From Gilliamella sp. B3022 (GTDB lineage: Bacteria; Pseudomonadota; Gammaproteobacteria; Enterobacterales; Orbaceae), in assembly GCF_028751545.1 (NCBI RefSeq), contig NZ_CP071867.1, forward strand, positions 1,089,306 to 1,153,305: a DNA stretch of 64,000 bases. The letters run 5' to 3'. The notes beneath the pieces were generated by a model, which was not told where the DNA came from, ran no database searches, and saw only the letters and a list, made by a program, of their open reading frames with translations. A program made the position numbers and the translations under genes. Below are positions 45,589 through 55,588 of the stretch, piece by piece; the stretch's first letter is position 1; every line of letters begins with the position of its first letter.

Positions 45589-46593
45589 TTACAAAGAGTT
45601 TCTTTCTAAATAGGGCGAAGCCACATAGCTTATGTTTGTTTCTGTTTGACCATTGATGATATGTAACGCTGCTTGCTTGCCTATTTCATAATGCGGTAAT
45701 TGAACTGTAGTAAGCGGTGGGTAAAATAATTCGCCAGTGCCCACCATATTGTCGTAACCTAATATGGCCACATCGTTGGGTATATGAAGTCCTTGACTGA
45801 GTAAAAATTGATAGGCAACAAAAGCAATGCGATCATTACCACAAATTAATACATCAAAATCAGGAGTGTTATTACAATGTTGTTTCAATATATCAATTGT
45901 CATCATGTATTCTTGAGTAATATTGTTTTCCAATATGGACATATGATAACTAATTATTTTTCTTAAATTTTTTCCTGCATCAAGCCATGCTTGTTCGGCA
46001 CCCTTACGACGTGTTTTACCTGCCAATGTTTTTTCTGATAAATAAATGCATAGCGGTTTTTTATAGCCTTTTTGTATCACTTGTTGCATCGCTTGGTATT
46101 GACCTGTGTAGTCATCGGGAATATAGCAAGCTAGCTTTTCATTGTCAGTAACACAATTTGCCAAAACAATATTTTTGCCAAGCAGCTTTTCTGGAATATC
46201 AACTTTCCTTAGTCCCATAGTAGTGTAAATAATACCGTTAGGACGATAGGATAAAAGAGTATTAATTGCATGATCAGGATCTTTATCATCAAATAAATTA
46301 ACAATAAAGGTATTCCAACCATGAGTTTGGGCAGTTTTTTCTATAGCTTGTAATAATTCTACTGAAAATGGTGTTATTGCCGTTTCTAAAGCTAAAACAC
46401 CAATAGCACAAGGACCTGAGTTATCGCCACGAATTTTTCTGGCTGAGAGATCTGGCACATAATTGAGTTGCTCAATGGCTTGTTTTACACGTTCATATGT
46501 CTGTTTATTTAATTTTTCAGGATTATTAATTGCACGAGAAACTGTCATCAAAGACACCGATGCCAATTTTGCAACATCCTTAAGTGAAGCCAT
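45589..46593 (-). CDS. cscR: LacI-family sucrose repressor CscR
   Basis: The N-terminal LacI HTH (LKDVAKLASVSLMTVSRAINN) with hinge helix LSARKIRG precedes a periplasmic-binding-like effector domain (ILGYDNMVGTGELFYPPLTT). It is 334 residues (E. coli CscR 331). Its genome position between cscA and cscB, and the shared TTAACGTTAA palindromes upstream of both, make sucrose/fructose-type induction the likely role. It is transcribed divergently from cscB, so one of the operators may also control cscR itself. Confidence 0.9.
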   Translation of the reverse strand: MASLKDVAKLASVSLMTVSRAINNPEKLNKQTYERVKQAIEQLNYVPDLSARKIRGDNSGPCAIGVLALETAITPFSVELLQAIEKTAQTHGWNTFIVNLFDDKDPDHAINTLLSYRPNGIIYTTMGLRKVDIPEKLLGKNIVLANCVTDNEKLACYIPDDYTGQYQAMQQVIQKGYKKPLCIYLSEKTLAGKTRRKGAEQAWLDAGKNLRKIISYHMSILENNITQEYMMTIDILKQHCNNTPDFDVLICGNDRIAFVAYQFLLSQGLHIPNDVAILGYDNMVGTGELFYPPLTTVQLPHYEIGKQAALHIINGQTETNISYVASPYLERNSL

Positions 46594-46740
46594 AGTTAGA
46601 TCCTTTTACTCAATATAATAAAAATTGTTATCAATCATTGCTTATATGTGATGATACCACAAAAAGTAATGATAAAAAGTGTGAGCTAAGTAGCAATTAT
46701 GATAATCGGATGTATCTATTTCATACTAAATATGACAATA

Positions 46741-46768
46741 ATGTTAACATTAACATGTTAACGTTAAA
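46741..46768. promoter_or_regulatory. CscR-like operator upstream of cscB
   Basis: ATGTTAACATTAACAT (46741-46756, palindromic) runs into TTAACGTTAA (46758-46767), the same core as at cscA. It lies 26 bp before the cscB ATG, in the 200-bp cscR-cscB gap, which holds no other gene. Confidence 0.65.
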
Positions 46769-46793
46769 CTTCAACAATATAAGAGTAATAAAT

Positions 46794-48029
46794 ATGAATA
46801 TGATGCAAAATAGAAATTATTGGTTCTCGTCAGGTTATCTTATTACCTTTTATGCTGCTTGGTCTCTTTGGTGGTCTTTTTATGCCATTTGGTTAAAAAG
46901 TAAAATCGGCTTATCCGGTGAGCAACTTGGTATTGTTTATGCCGCTAACTCTGCTGCTGCTATGTTTTTTATGATTTTTTATGGCATCATTCAAGATAAA
47001 TTACAGATAGGCAAAGCGGTCATTACCTTTCAAAGTATCGTTATGATACTCATTGGACCGTTTTTAATTTATGTGTATGAACCGTTATTACGAAATGATT
47101 TTCTATTAGGTGTGTGTATTGGTGCGCCAGTTTTAAGTGCTGGCTTTATTTCTGGATGCGCATTGATTGATTCTTTTATTGAGCGAATTAGTCGATTGTT
47201 TGGTTTTGAATTTGGTCCTGCACGATTCTGGGGATCGTTTGGTTATGCGGCTGCAACTTTTATAGCCGGTATTTTATTTAGTATCGATCCACATATTAAT
47301 TTTTGGATGGCATCTGTTGTTTCTGCTATCTATTTTATTATTAATTTAATTTTTAATCCTAAACAAGAATTTTTTGCCAACAGTGAAACACAAGCCGTAA
47401 TACAAAAACCAACCATTCCAACCATGAGTGAAATTCTTTCATTATTTGCTATGAAAAAATTTTGGTTATTTGTCTTTTTTATAATTGGAACTAACAGCTT
47501 TTATACTATTTATGATCAACAACTTTTTCCAAATTTTTATACCAGCTTTTTTGATAAACCAGAGGATGGCTATCAAGTCTATGGTTATTTAAATTCATTC
47601 CAGGTATTTTTAGAAGCAACTTGTATGATTTTAGCACCTTTCTTTATTAATAAAATAGGAGCAAAAAAATCATTGTTAGTAGCGGCATTAGTAATGATTT
47701 GCCGGATTTCATTATCAGCAACCTTAGATAATATTTATCTGATTTCGCTAGTTAAACTATTCCATGCAATTGAAACACCACTATTCATATTAGCTGTGTT
47801 TAAATATGTGGTAAGTAATTTTGATGAAAGATTATCATCTACCTTATATTTAGTAGGCTTTAATATTTCATCTAATGTTGGTGTTATTGTTTTATCATGG
47901 TTAGTAGGTAAATTATTCGATAAAACAGGCTATTCGACAACATTTTATGTATTGGCAAGTATTGTGCTATTTATTTTGATTATTGCGATATTTACTTTAA
48001 GTGATGATAAAAAAAAGAAACAGCAATAA
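46794..48029 (+). CDS. cscB: Sucrose:proton symporter CscB
   Basis: Oligosaccharide:H+ symporter of the LacY group with twelve membrane segments. SWSLWW-like AAWSLWWSFYAIWL, FMIFYGIIQDKL, ALIDSFIERISR with GPARFWGSFGYA, FDQQLF-like YDQQLFPNFY and YLNSFQVFLEA match CscB and RafB. The long open frame reaches back to 46638, but homology starts only at NYWFSSGY, so I take ATG 46794 (411 aa, AAGAG 8 nt upstream; E. coli CscB 415). It imports sucrose for CscA. Confidence 0.93.
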   Translation: MNMMQNRNYWFSSGYLITFYAAWSLWWSFYAIWLKSKIGLSGEQLGIVYAANSAAAMFFMIFYGIIQDKLQIGKAVITFQSIVMILIGPFLIYVYEPLLRNDFLLGVCIGAPVLSAGFISGCALIDSFIERISRLFGFEFGPARFWGSFGYAAATFIAGILFSIDPHINFWMASVVSAIYFIINLIFNPKQEFFANSETQAVIQKPTIPTMSEILSLFAMKKFWLFVFFIIGTNSFYTIYDQQLFPNFYTSFFDKPEDGYQVYGYLNSFQVFLEATCMILAPFFINKIGAKKSLLVAALVMICRISLSATLDNIYLISLVKLFHAIETPLFILAVFKYVVSNFDERLSSTLYLVGFNISSNVGVIVLSWLVGKLFDKTGYSTTFYVLASIVLFILIIAIFTLSDDKKKKQQ

Positions 48030-48185
48030 TATTAAACCATACGATTTGCTGTTTTATGTAGTATCGAACTAGTTACCGTTGCTTTCCATGTTGATTTTTA
48101 AATAGGATAAATGAATACAAAACTTGCATCCTGCATAAGATTGAGAAACAATGTGAACAATACTATTTAAATATAAGGATTTATT

Positions 48186-48980
48186 GTGGAAGATGCAAAA
48201 ACAATTATTAAGCCCGATTTGTTATGGCAAACCATAAGGCAAGAAGCATCAGAATTGGTAGAAAGTGAACCAATGCTTGCTAGTTATTTCCATGCTACTT
48301 TACTAAATCATGAAAACTTAGGTAGTGCTTTAAGCTATATTTTAGCAAATAAACTTGCAACGCAAGTTATGCCGGCTATTGAAATTCGCGAAATTGCTCG
48401 GCAAGCCTATCATGCGGATGAAAATATTATTCAGTCAACAATAGGTGATATTATTGCTGTTTATATTCGTGATCCCGCTACCAACCATTATTCTACCCCA
48501 TTATTGTATTATAAAGGTTTTTTATCATTACAAGCCTATCGAATCGCACATTGGCTTTGGCGGCAAAATCGCAAGTCATTGGCAATTTTTTTACAAAGTC
48601 AGATTGCGATAGTGTTTGGTGTTGATATTCACCCAGCGGCTAAAATTGGCTGTGGGGTAATGTTTGATCATGCAACTGGTATTGTCATAGGTGAAACCGT
48701 TATTATTGAAAATGATGTTTCTATTTTACAATCAGTGACTTTAGGGGGTACAGGTAAGGAAAATGGTGATCGCCATCCTAAAATTCGTGAAGGGGTGATG
48801 ATTGGTGCTCATTCGACTATTTTAGGTAATATTGAAATTGGAAAAGGGGCTAAAATTGGCGCAGGCTCAGTCGTTTTGGAATCTGTACCAAAACATACGA
48901 CTGTAGCGGGTGTTCCTGCTAAAATTGTTGGTTGCCCTGATTGCGATAAACCAGCATTAAATATGGATCAAGATATCTAG
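48186..48980 (+). CDS. cysE: Serine acetyltransferase CysE
   Basis: First step of cysteine synthesis: acetyl-CoA plus L-serine to O-acetylserine. An N-terminal helical domain (LWQTIRQEA) precedes the hexapeptide left-handed helix with IHPAAKIGCGVMFDHATGIVIGE (broken here for length), SVTLGGTGK and the C-terminal AGVPAKIVGCP. The extreme C-terminus ends in Ile, as needed to plug the CysK active site. The start is GTG 48186 with AAGGA 6 nt upstream. It is 264 residues (E. coli 273). Confidence 0.96.
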   Translation: MEDAKTIIKPDLLWQTIRQEASELVESEPMLASYFHATLLNHENLGSALSYILANKLATQVMPAIEIREIARQAYHADENIIQSTIGDIIAVYIRDPATNHYSTPLLYYKGFLSLQAYRIAHWLWRQNRKSLAIFLQSQIAIVFGVDIHPAAKIGCGVMFDHATGIVIGETVIIENDVSILQSVTLGGTGKENGDRHPKIREGVMIGAHSTILGNIEIGKGAKIGAGSVVLESVPKHTTVAGVPAKIVGCPDCDKPALNMDQDI

Positions 48981-48995
48981 TTTTTACAAAGTGAT

Positions 48996-49029
48996 TTGCA
49001 TTCCGTTGCTGATTAACAATGGAATGCAA
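48996..49029. terminator. Hairpin between convergent cysE and mscS
   Basis: TTGCATTCC-g-TTG pairs with CAA-t-GGAATGCAA around a 8-nt loop, a 12-bp stem with one mismatch. No T-tract on either side. Confidence 0.6.
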
Positions 49030-49039
49030 TAATTGAAAA

Positions 49040-49876
49040 TTATGGTTGAGAAGTAAGATTTACATCCATAGTAGGATATGGAATATTAATACCATTTTCA
49101 TTTAATCCATTTTTAATATTTTCAAGTAATTCAGCCTTAACCGGTCCATAATTGGCATTTGATGTCCAAACTAAAACATTGAAATTCATTGATGAAGCAT
49201 CTAACTGATCCAAACGAATAGTCGGCTCTTTATTTGTTATAATATTGCTTGTTTTATCAACAGCTTGTTTTAATACTTGATAAACTTGTTGAATATCAGA
49301 ATTATATCCAACATTAACAACTAAATCTAAACGTCTTTCTGGTAATCTTGTATAGTTAATAATATTAGCACCTACTACTTGACTATTGGGTATTACCACT
49401 AATTCGTTGGTTGGCGTAACAATTGATGTTGAAAAAATTTGAATAGAATCAATAATCCCTTTTTGATTATTAATAATAACGGTTTCTCCAACTTTAAACG
49501 GGCGAAAAATAATTAAAATAACGCCAGCAGCAAAATTAGACAGTGAACCTTGTAATGCCAAGCCAACAGCTAAACCTGCTGCACCAATAATGGCAACAAT
49601 TGATGCTGTTTGAACGCCAAGTTGTCCTAAAACGGCCACCAGTGTCATTACAATTATAGCGTAATAGGATAAAGAACTTACAAATTTCACTACTGTTGGA
49701 TCAACATGACGATTCGTTAATATTTTTCTGAATTGACGAGCTACAAATTTAGCAATGGTTCGTCCAATGATAAAAATGAGAATGGCAAAGCAAAAATGAG
49801 CAATATAACTAAATACTATGCCATCATATTTTTCTATAATAAAAATAGAATTATTTATTAAATCTCTAAAATTCAT
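49040..49876 (-). CDS. mscS: Small-conductance mechanosensitive channel MscS
   Basis: Heptameric inner-membrane channel that releases solutes on hypo-osmotic shock. Three N-terminal TM helices are visible; the pore-lining TM3 is GAAGLAVGLALQGSLSNFAA, followed by the beta domain (FRPFKVGETVII, VVIPNSQVVGANIINYT) and the alpha-beta C-terminal domain. It is 278 residues (E. coli 286). It is monocistronic, facing cysE tail to tail and lying 60 nt downstream of slmA. Confidence 0.95.
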   Translation of the reverse strand: MNFRDLINNSIFIIEKYDGIVFSYIAHFCFAILIFIIGRTIAKFVARQFRKILTNRHVDPTVVKFVSSLSYYAIIVMTLVAVLGQLGVQTASIVAIIGAAGLAVGLALQGSLSNFAAGVILIIFRPFKVGETVIINNQKGIIDSIQIFSTSIVTPTNELVVIPNSQVVGANIINYTRLPERRLDLVVNVGYNSDIQQVYQVLKQAVDKTSNIITNKEPTIRLDQLDASSMNFNVLVWTSNANYGPVKAELLENIKNGLNENGINIPYPTMDVNLTSQP

Positions 49877-49936
49877 TTAATTATCCTTATTAATCGATAA
49901 TCGGCATTATATGAAAATATCTCGCTATAAGACAGA

Positions 49937-50530
49937 TCAAACGAGCTGCCTAGCTAATAATGTCCAGCGAGTATCAAAATTAGTTGTAGGTAGATATTTA
50001 AAACCTGAACGAGAATAACGAACCATCATACCCTCACAAAAAGCAAGTAATTGGCTAGCTAAAATGCGTTCATCCGTAGTAAAAGCAATACCTTCACGAA
50101 TCTTCTTTTCTCGTATAACTTGCTTTATCTGTATTTCGATTCGCTCAAAGAGTTGACTAATACGTTCTTGCAATTGTTCTTGCTCAAACATCAAAGCATG
50201 TCCTGTCATAATTCTGGTTAATCCTGGGTTTTTTTCAGAAAAACCTAAAATTAATGCTAGGATAAGTTTTAAACGAGTAAAGGTATTTTGCTCATCTTGT
50301 ATAATTATATTAATGCGTGATAATAAGATATCTTCAATATAAACAATTAAACTTTCAAACATTTTTGTTTTGCTTGGAAAATGTCTATACAGCGCCGCTT
50401 CAGAAACACCAACCGTCGCAGCTAATTTGGCGGTAGTTATTCGCTGTGTACCTTCATTGGATTCAAGCATGGTTGCTAATGCTTGTAAGATATCTTCTTT
50501 GCGATTTTTGTTTTTGTTGTTCACAATCAT
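49937..50530 (-). CDS. slmA: Nucleoid occlusion factor SlmA
   Basis: TetR-fold DNA-binding protein that blocks FtsZ rings over unsegregated DNA. The N-terminal HTH ([20 protein letters not shown], then [10 protein letters not shown]) and the C-terminal FtsZ-interacting domain ([35 protein letters not shown]) match E. coli SlmA. It is 197 residues (E. coli 198). Its ATG overlaps the dut stop in ATGA, so coaBC-dut-slmA are translationally coupled, the conserved enteric order. Confidence 0.96.
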   Translation of the reverse strand: MIVNNKNKNRKEDILQALATMLESNEGTQRITTAKLAATVGVSEAALYRHFPSKTKMFESLIVYIEDILLSRINIIIQDEQNTFTRLKLILALILGFSEKNPGLTRIMTGHALMFEQEQLQERISQLFERIEIQIKQVIREKKIREGIAFTTDERILASQLLAFCEGMMVRYSRSGFKYLPTTNFDTRWTLLARQLV

Positions 50531-50988
50531 TTTTTACCTGAATGCCCAAATCCACCTTCGCCACGAGCTGACTGAGTAAATTCATTAACAATATTAAATT
50601 CTGCTTGTACAACAGGTACAATAATTAATTGGGCAATACGATCGCCAGCTTCAATAACAAAAGGTGTTTGACTGCGGTTCCAAACAGGAACAAACAATTG
50701 GCCTTGATAATCCGAATCAATTAAACCAACTAGATTACCAAGTACAATACCATTTTTTGATCCCAAGCCTGAACGAGGTAGCACCAATGCTGCTAAGTTT
50801 GGATCGGCAATATGCATTGATAAACCCGTTGGAGTTAAAATGGTTTCACCTGGTTTAATTTCAGTAGTTTCATCAAACATGGCTCGTAAATCAATACCTG
50901 CAGATCCTTCAGTTGCATATGTTGGCAGTGGAAATTGATTACCTAAACGTTTGTCTAATACTTTAATATCAATTTTTCTTTTCATCAT
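50527..50988 (-). CDS. dut: dUTP diphosphatase
   Basis: Trimeric dUTPase that removes dUTP and supplies dUMP. The five motifs are present: [36 protein letters not shown] and the C-terminal GGFGHSGK (mobile P-loop-like arm). It is 153 residues (E. coli 151). Two adjacent ATGs (50988, 50985) are possible starts; only a weak GCGAG precedes them. Its 5' end overlaps the 3' end of coaBC by 20 nt. Confidence 0.97.
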   Translation of the reverse strand: MMKRKIDIKVLDKRLGNQFPLPTYATEGSAGIDLRAMFDETTEIKPGETILTPTGLSMHIADPNLAALVLPRSGLGSKNGIVLGNLVGLIDSDYQGQLFVPVWNRSQTPFVIEAGDRIAQLIIVPVVQAEFNIVNEFTQSARGEGGFGHSGKK

Positions 50989-52195
50989 GACTCGCTTTAT
51001 ATCGTGTTATCACTACTTCAAGTAGCTGTGATGCTAATTGTTGTTTATAGCTTAATGGTAACGTTTGCTCACCATTTTGCCAATAAAGAGTTAATGCATT
51101 TTGCTCAGAATTAAACCCGATCGTTTGATCTGAAACATCATTAGCACAGATCAAATCTAGGTTTTTGGTCGTTAATTTTTTTAGTGCATAATCTTTAATA
51201 TTATTGGTTTCAGCAGCAAATCCGACTACAAAAGGTCTGTGATTCTTTAATGCAGCGACACTTGCAACAATATCAGGATTTTTAACCAATTTTATGACTA
51301 ATTCATTATTATCATCAGTTTTTTTGATTTTTTGGGTAGCAATTGTTTTAACATGATAGTCTGCAACAGCGGCACAAGCGATAAAAATTGTTGATTTTTG
51401 GGCATGACTTAATGCTGCTTCGTACATCTGTTTAGCACTTTTCACATCGATACGATTGACATTATTGGGTGTATCTAGATGAACAGGGCCACTAATTAAG
51501 GTCACTTTTGCTCCCATTTGAGCTGCAGCCTTGGCAATAGCAAAGCCCATTTTACCCGAGCTATAGTTGCTAATATAACGTACAGGATCAATTTCTTCAA
51601 TTGTTGGACCTGCGGTAATCGTTATTGAGAAATCGGTGAGTGTTGATGTTGTGGAAAAATAATTCTTAATTTTTTCTACAATAGCTTGGGGTTCAAGCAT
51701 ACGTCCTGGACCTACATCACCACAAGCCTGAAAGCCGCTATCAGGTCCTAAAATTAAGATATTTCTTGATGTAAGAACTGATAAATTATGCTGTGTTGCT
51801 GATGCTTTATACATTTGCTGATTCATAGCTGGAGCAATAGCTATCGGGGAAGATGTTGCTAAACATACCGTTGATAATAAATCATCAGCAATACCGTTAG
51901 CCATTTTAGCGATAATATTTGCTGTAGCTGGAGCAATTAATACTAAATCAGCCCATTTTGCCAATTCAATATGACCCATAGAAAGTTCTGCTGATGGATC
52001 AAAAAGATCATTGGATACCCGATTTCCTGAAACCGCTTGGAGTGTCATTGGCGTGACAAAATGGCTTGCAGAATCAGTCAGTACCACATGTACTTGTGCC
52101 CCTGCTTTTTTTAAATGACGGACAAGATCAGGACATTTATAGGCAGCAATGCCACCAGTTATCCCTAATAAAATATGTTTACCAGATAGACTCAT
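50969..52195 (-). CDS. coaBC: Bifunctional CoaBC (phosphopantothenoylcysteine synthetase/decarboxylase)
   Basis: Two consecutive coenzyme A steps. The N-terminal flavin decarboxylase CoaC has [12 protein letters not shown], a HxxL-type [15 protein letters not shown] and the substrate-clamp [13 protein letters not shown]. The C-terminal CTP-dependent synthetase CoaB has [28 protein letters not shown] and [10 protein letters not shown]. It is 408 residues (E. coli 406). First gene of the coaBC-dut-slmA operon and only 53 nt downstream of recN, which is a non-enteric neighbour. Confidence 0.96.
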   Translation of the reverse strand: MSLSGKHILLGITGGIAAYKCPDLVRHLKKAGAQVHVVLTDSASHFVTPMTLQAVSGNRVSNDLFDPSAELSMGHIELAKWADLVLIAPATANIIAKMANGIADDLLSTVCLATSSPIAIAPAMNQQMYKASATQHNLSVLTSRNILILGPDSGFQACGDVGPGRMLEPQAIVEKIKNYFSTTSTLTDFSITITAGPTIEEIDPVRYISNYSSGKMGFAIAKAAAQMGAKVTLISGPVHLDTPNNVNRIDVKSAKQMYEAALSHAQKSTIFIACAAVADYHVKTIATQKIKKTDDNNELVIKLVKNPDIVASVAALKNHRPFVVGFAAETNNIKDYALKKLTTKNLDLICANDVSDQTIGFNSEQNALTLYWQNGEQTLPLSYKQQLASQLLEVVITRYKASHDEKKN

Positions 52196-52248
52196 GATCT
52201 CGCTATTCTCCCATCTAAATTTAAAGGCATTATATTACCATAATTAAA

Positions 52249-53910
52249 TTAGATAATAAGTAACTCTTTCGCATTGGCAAGGGTTGCATCGGTAATTTTA
52301 TTTCCACCTAATAATCGAGCAAGCTCATTTAAACGACCATTTTTATCTAATCTTTGCATATCAGTTGTGGTTTGTTTCCCACTCGTCTGTTTACTAACAA
52401 AGTAATGCTGATTTGCTTGCCCAGCGACTTGTGGTAAATGTGTTACGGTAATAACTTGTGTTGATTCTCCAAGTTGCCTTAATAACTGCCCAACTTTAGC
52501 TGCAGTTGGTCCACTAATACCTACATCAATTTCATCAAAAATTAATGCTGGGGTATCCATTTTTTGCGCTGTTAGTACTTGAATTGCTAAGGCAATACGT
52601 GACAGTTCACCACCGGATGCAACTTTAGATAGCGGTTGTAAAACTTGACCTGCATTGGTGCTAACTAAAAAAGTAACTTGATCCGCCCCATTTTCACTTA
52701 GTCGATTTTCGTCAAAAGTGATATCTATACTTAATTGCCCATTTGGCATAGAAAGTTCATGCATAATTATCGTTACCTTCTTAGCTAATGTTTTGCTTAC
52801 TGTTACTCGTTTTTGGTGTAATTTAGTGGCAAGCTCTAGCGCAATTTTATGGTATTTGTTAATGTCTGCTTTTAACAGTTCTCCTTGTTCATCTTGTTGA
52901 TTAATTTTTTTAAATTCATTAAGTAAATTTTGATGTAATTCTGGTAATGTCTCTGGTGCGATATGATGTTTGCGTGCTAAAGCAATTTGTTTCGATAACC
53001 GTTGTTCAAGTTTCATGACGTGCGCTGGGTCGATCTCTAAACTCTCGCTGTAGTGACGAAGTTCATAACTGGCTTCTTTTATTTGAATTGCTGCCTCTTC
53101 AAGCATATTAAGAATATTATTTAATGTTGGATCAAGATGGGATAACAGTTGCACACTGTTTTTAACGCTGCCAAGTAAATTAGTAACATTATATTCATCA
53201 GCTTCATCTAATATCATGATTGATTGTTGGCTGAGGTTAATCAATTGTTCACTATTAGATAACCGTTTATATTCTTCATCGATTTGTTGGTATTCACCTT
53301 CAATCGGCGAAAATTCGTTTAATTCTTTTAATTGATATTGTAAAAGTTGCAGATGAGCCTCACGATCTTGTCGTGTGGTTTCATATTGCTGATAAGCTTG
53401 GCAGGCGGTTTTCCAATGCTTATGGGCTTGGTGCATTTGCGCAAGTAGAGTTGGCTCATTCATATAATCATTCAACAATAGTTGCTGGTGGTCACTGCGT
53501 AATAGCCGTTGATGTTCATGTTGTCCATGAATTTGGATTAGCATTTGTCCTATATCTTTAAGTTGAGAGATGGGTACGGCTCGACCATTGATAAATGCTT
53601 TAGAACGACCATCTTGATTAATTACACGGCGTAAGATGCATTCATTACCTTCATCAAGTTGATTTTCTATCAACCATGCATATGCACCTGGCGTATCATC
53701 AAGTATAAAACTTGCTGAAATATCTACACGATCTGCCCCATTGCGAATAGATGAGGCATCAGAACGATTTCCTAAACATAGTCCTAGAGCATCAATCGCA
53801 ATGGATTTCCCTGCTCCTGTTTCCCCCGTAATTGCAGTCATTCCTGTTGCAAAATCAACTAACAATTGATCGACAATAGCAAAATTATTAATAGTAAGTT
53901 GAGTTATCAT
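52249..53910 (-). CDS. recN: DNA repair protein RecN
   Basis: SMC-like ATPase that gathers broken DNA for recombination repair. The N-terminal half-ATPase has FAIVDQLLVDF and Walker A TGETGAGKSIAIDAL. A central coiled-coil (about residues 150-350) separates it from the C-terminal half with the signature VASGGELSRIALAIQ and Walker B LIFDEIDVGISG. It is 553 residues, the same as E. coli. A LexA box lies about 60 bp upstream, consistent with strong SOS induction. Confidence 0.97.
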   Translation of the reverse strand: MITQLTINNFAIVDQLLVDFATGMTAITGETGAGKSIAIDALGLCLGNRSDASSIRNGADRVDISASFILDDTPGAYAWLIENQLDEGNECILRRVINQDGRSKAFINGRAVPISQLKDIGQMLIQIHGQHEHQRLLRSDHQQLLLNDYMNEPTLLAQMHQAHKHWKTACQAYQQYETTRQDREAHLQLLQYQLKELNEFSPIEGEYQQIDEEYKRLSNSEQLINLSQQSIMILDEADEYNVTNLLGSVKNSVQLLSHLDPTLNNILNMLEEAAIQIKEASYELRHYSESLEIDPAHVMKLEQRLSKQIALARKHHIAPETLPELHQNLLNEFKKINQQDEQGELLKADINKYHKIALELATKLHQKRVTVSKTLAKKVTIIMHELSMPNGQLSIDITFDENRLSENGADQVTFLVSTNAGQVLQPLSKVASGGELSRIALAIQVLTAQKMDTPALIFDEIDVGISGPTAAKVGQLLRQLGESTQVITVTHLPQVAGQANQHYFVSKQTSGKQTTTDMQRLDKNGRLNELARLLGGNKITDATLANAKELLII

Positions 53911-53969
53911 AACAATTAAATAAATACATGTAGCTGATTAAAATTAAGACGAGTATATCAATAAAAACA

Positions 53970-53985
53970 CTGTAAATAAATACAG
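53970..53985 (-). promoter_or_regulatory. LexA (SOS) box upstream of recN
   Basis: CTGT-AAATAAAT-ACAG, a perfect CTGT-N8-ACAG with an all A/T centre, in the context CACTGT...ACAGTT, 60 bp before the recN ATG. I found only one such box here. Confidence 0.85.
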
Positions 53986-54135
53986 TTTTTCAAATAAAAT
54001 ATTGATTTTTTTACTGTACCAGATGGAATTGTTGTGTTATCTAGATTTTATCTATTTTCAATGCTTATTTATATTGTTGAATAAATAAGCATATAGATAA
54101 TAGTGAATGATTAATTAAAGACAAAGAAATTAAAC

Positions 54136-54166
54136 AAGCCATGTATCAGAAAAATATTAATGGCTT
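54136..54166 (-). terminator. Possible terminator of mntH
   Basis: Reading minus, AAGCCAT and ATGGCTT form a 7-bp stem with a 17-nt loop, followed by GTTTAATTT. It is weak. The rest of 53986-54135 is AT-rich and shows no gene. Confidence 0.35.
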
Positions 54167-54176
54167 TGATCGATAG

Positions 54177-55532
54177 TTAATAAAATAATGAACTAATTAT
54201 TTCATAAATTAATTGTAGATTTAAAAATACAAGAGAAATGGTTGCTATCCAACCTAACATAATGGTTATTTTACTATTGACAAATTCCTTCATGATTTTT
54301 TTATTTGAGGTGACTAAAATTAAAGGGATCATTGATATTGGTAAGGCAATACTTAAAAAGACTTGGGTATAGATTAATAAATTCTCAACAATATTTTCTT
54401 TATCTCCCCAGATATAAATACATAAAATTACAGGAGTAACCGCTAATCCCCGACTAACTATTCGTCTGGCCCAGAGAGGAATAGATAAATGAATAAATCC
54501 TTCCATGACTATTTGTCCTGTTAATGTGCCTGTGATTGTTGCATTTTGACCTGATGCAAGTAAAGCTAATGCAAATAAAGTTGCCATCATTGAGCTTGCC
54601 ACAGGACCAACCATATGAGGATCTTTCAAAGCATCATAAAGTTGGGTAAATCGACCAAGATCGTCGGGATTATTGCCATAAAAAAGGGATGCTCCAAGAA
54701 TTAATAACAGACAATTTATGATAAATGAAAATGACAATTGTATATTTGAATCAATCGTTGCATATTTAATCGCCTCTTTTAGGCTCACTCTGTTTTGTCT
54801 ATTGTATTTTCTTGTTTGAACGATAGATGAATGCAGATACAAATTATGTGGCATAACAGTTGCACCAACAATACCAAGTGCAATAACTAAGGCTGAATCA
54901 TGTCCTTTGATTGAGGCAGTAAAAATATCCCTCCTAGGGATAAATCCATTTATAATATCACTAAGTTCGGGAGAAGCTCTTAAAACTTCATAAACGAAAA
55001 TGATAAAGATTGTCGCAATTAAGCAAAAGACGATGGCTTCAATTTTCCTGAAACCAAATCTCATTAAAATTAAAAGGATAGCTACATCAAAAACCGTTAA
55101 TAACACTCCGATTAATAATGGAATATCAAATAAAAGATTTAAGGCTACTGCGCTGCCAATGACTTCGGCAATTTCTGTGGCAATGATAGCTAATTCAGTC
55201 GAAAACCATAAACACAAAGATACTTTTTTTCCAACCATTGATTTCGTTGCTTGAGCAAGATCCATGCCTGTCACCACGCCTATTTTCACACACATTGCCT
55301 GAAGAAGCATTGCAATTAAGCTAGAAATGAGTATTACAGATAGTAATAAATAGCTATAAAGCGCACCACCTTGAATTGACGTGATCCAGTTTCCTGGATC
55401 CATATAACCAACCGCAACTAAAGCACCCGGACCAGAAAAAGCCCACAGTTTTCGGAGAAAACCCGCATTAGGATTGGGGATATGAATGGTATTATTGATC
55501 TCTTCTAAACTTACTGTGGATATTTTTAACAT
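54177..55532 (-). CDS. mntH: Nramp-family Mn2+/Fe2+:H+ symporter MntH
   Basis: Proton-coupled divalent metal importer with about eleven membrane segments. The Nramp metal-binding motifs are intact: GYMDPGNW in TM1 and GATVMPHNLYLHSS in TM6, followed by the GQNATITGTLTGQ region. It is 451 residues against 412 in E. coli MntH and begins with a longer hydrophilic N-terminus; the family resemblance to long Gram-positive MntH proteins is a memory-based impression. A near-consensus Fur box lies 38-56 bp upstream of the ATG. Confidence 0.93.
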   Translation of the reverse strand: MLKISTVSLEEINNTIHIPNPNAGFLRKLWAFSGPGALVAVGYMDPGNWITSIQGGALYSYLLLSVILISSLIAMLLQAMCVKIGVVTGMDLAQATKSMVGKKVSLCLWFSTELAIIATEIAEVIGSAVALNLLFDIPLLIGVLLTVFDVAILLILMRFGFRKIEAIVFCLIATIFIIFVYEVLRASPELSDIINGFIPRRDIFTASIKGHDSALVIALGIVGATVMPHNLYLHSSIVQTRKYNRQNRVSLKEAIKYATIDSNIQLSFSFIINCLLLILGASLFYGNNPDDLGRFTQLYDALKDPHMVGPVASSMMATLFALALLASGQNATITGTLTGQIVMEGFIHLSIPLWARRIVSRGLAVTPVILCIYIWGDKENIVENLLIYTQVFLSIALPISMIPLILVTSNKKIMKEFVNSKITIMLGWIATISLVFLNLQLIYEIISSLFY

Positions 55533-55569
55533 AATTCAACCTCTAAACTAACATAGTGGCATTATATAT

Positions 55570-55588
55570 GGTAATGAGAATCATTATC
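55570..55588. promoter_or_regulatory. Fur box upstream of mntH
   Basis: GGTAATGAGAATCATTATC matches the 19-bp Fur consensus GATAATGATAATCATTATC at 17 positions. The rest of the 346-bp mntH/yagU gap is AT-rich; a TTGTACAA palindrome at about 55768 may belong to the yagU promoter. Confidence 0.85.

Noticed and set aside
46638-46793. N-terminal extension of cscB to 46638
   Set aside because: The added residues are low-complexity, span the operator palindromes and are not part of CscB homologues.
48111-48170. 19-codon ORF upstream of cysE as a cysteine leader peptide
   Set aside because: Only one Cys codon, a ribosome binding site too close to the ATG and no attenuator hairpin seen.
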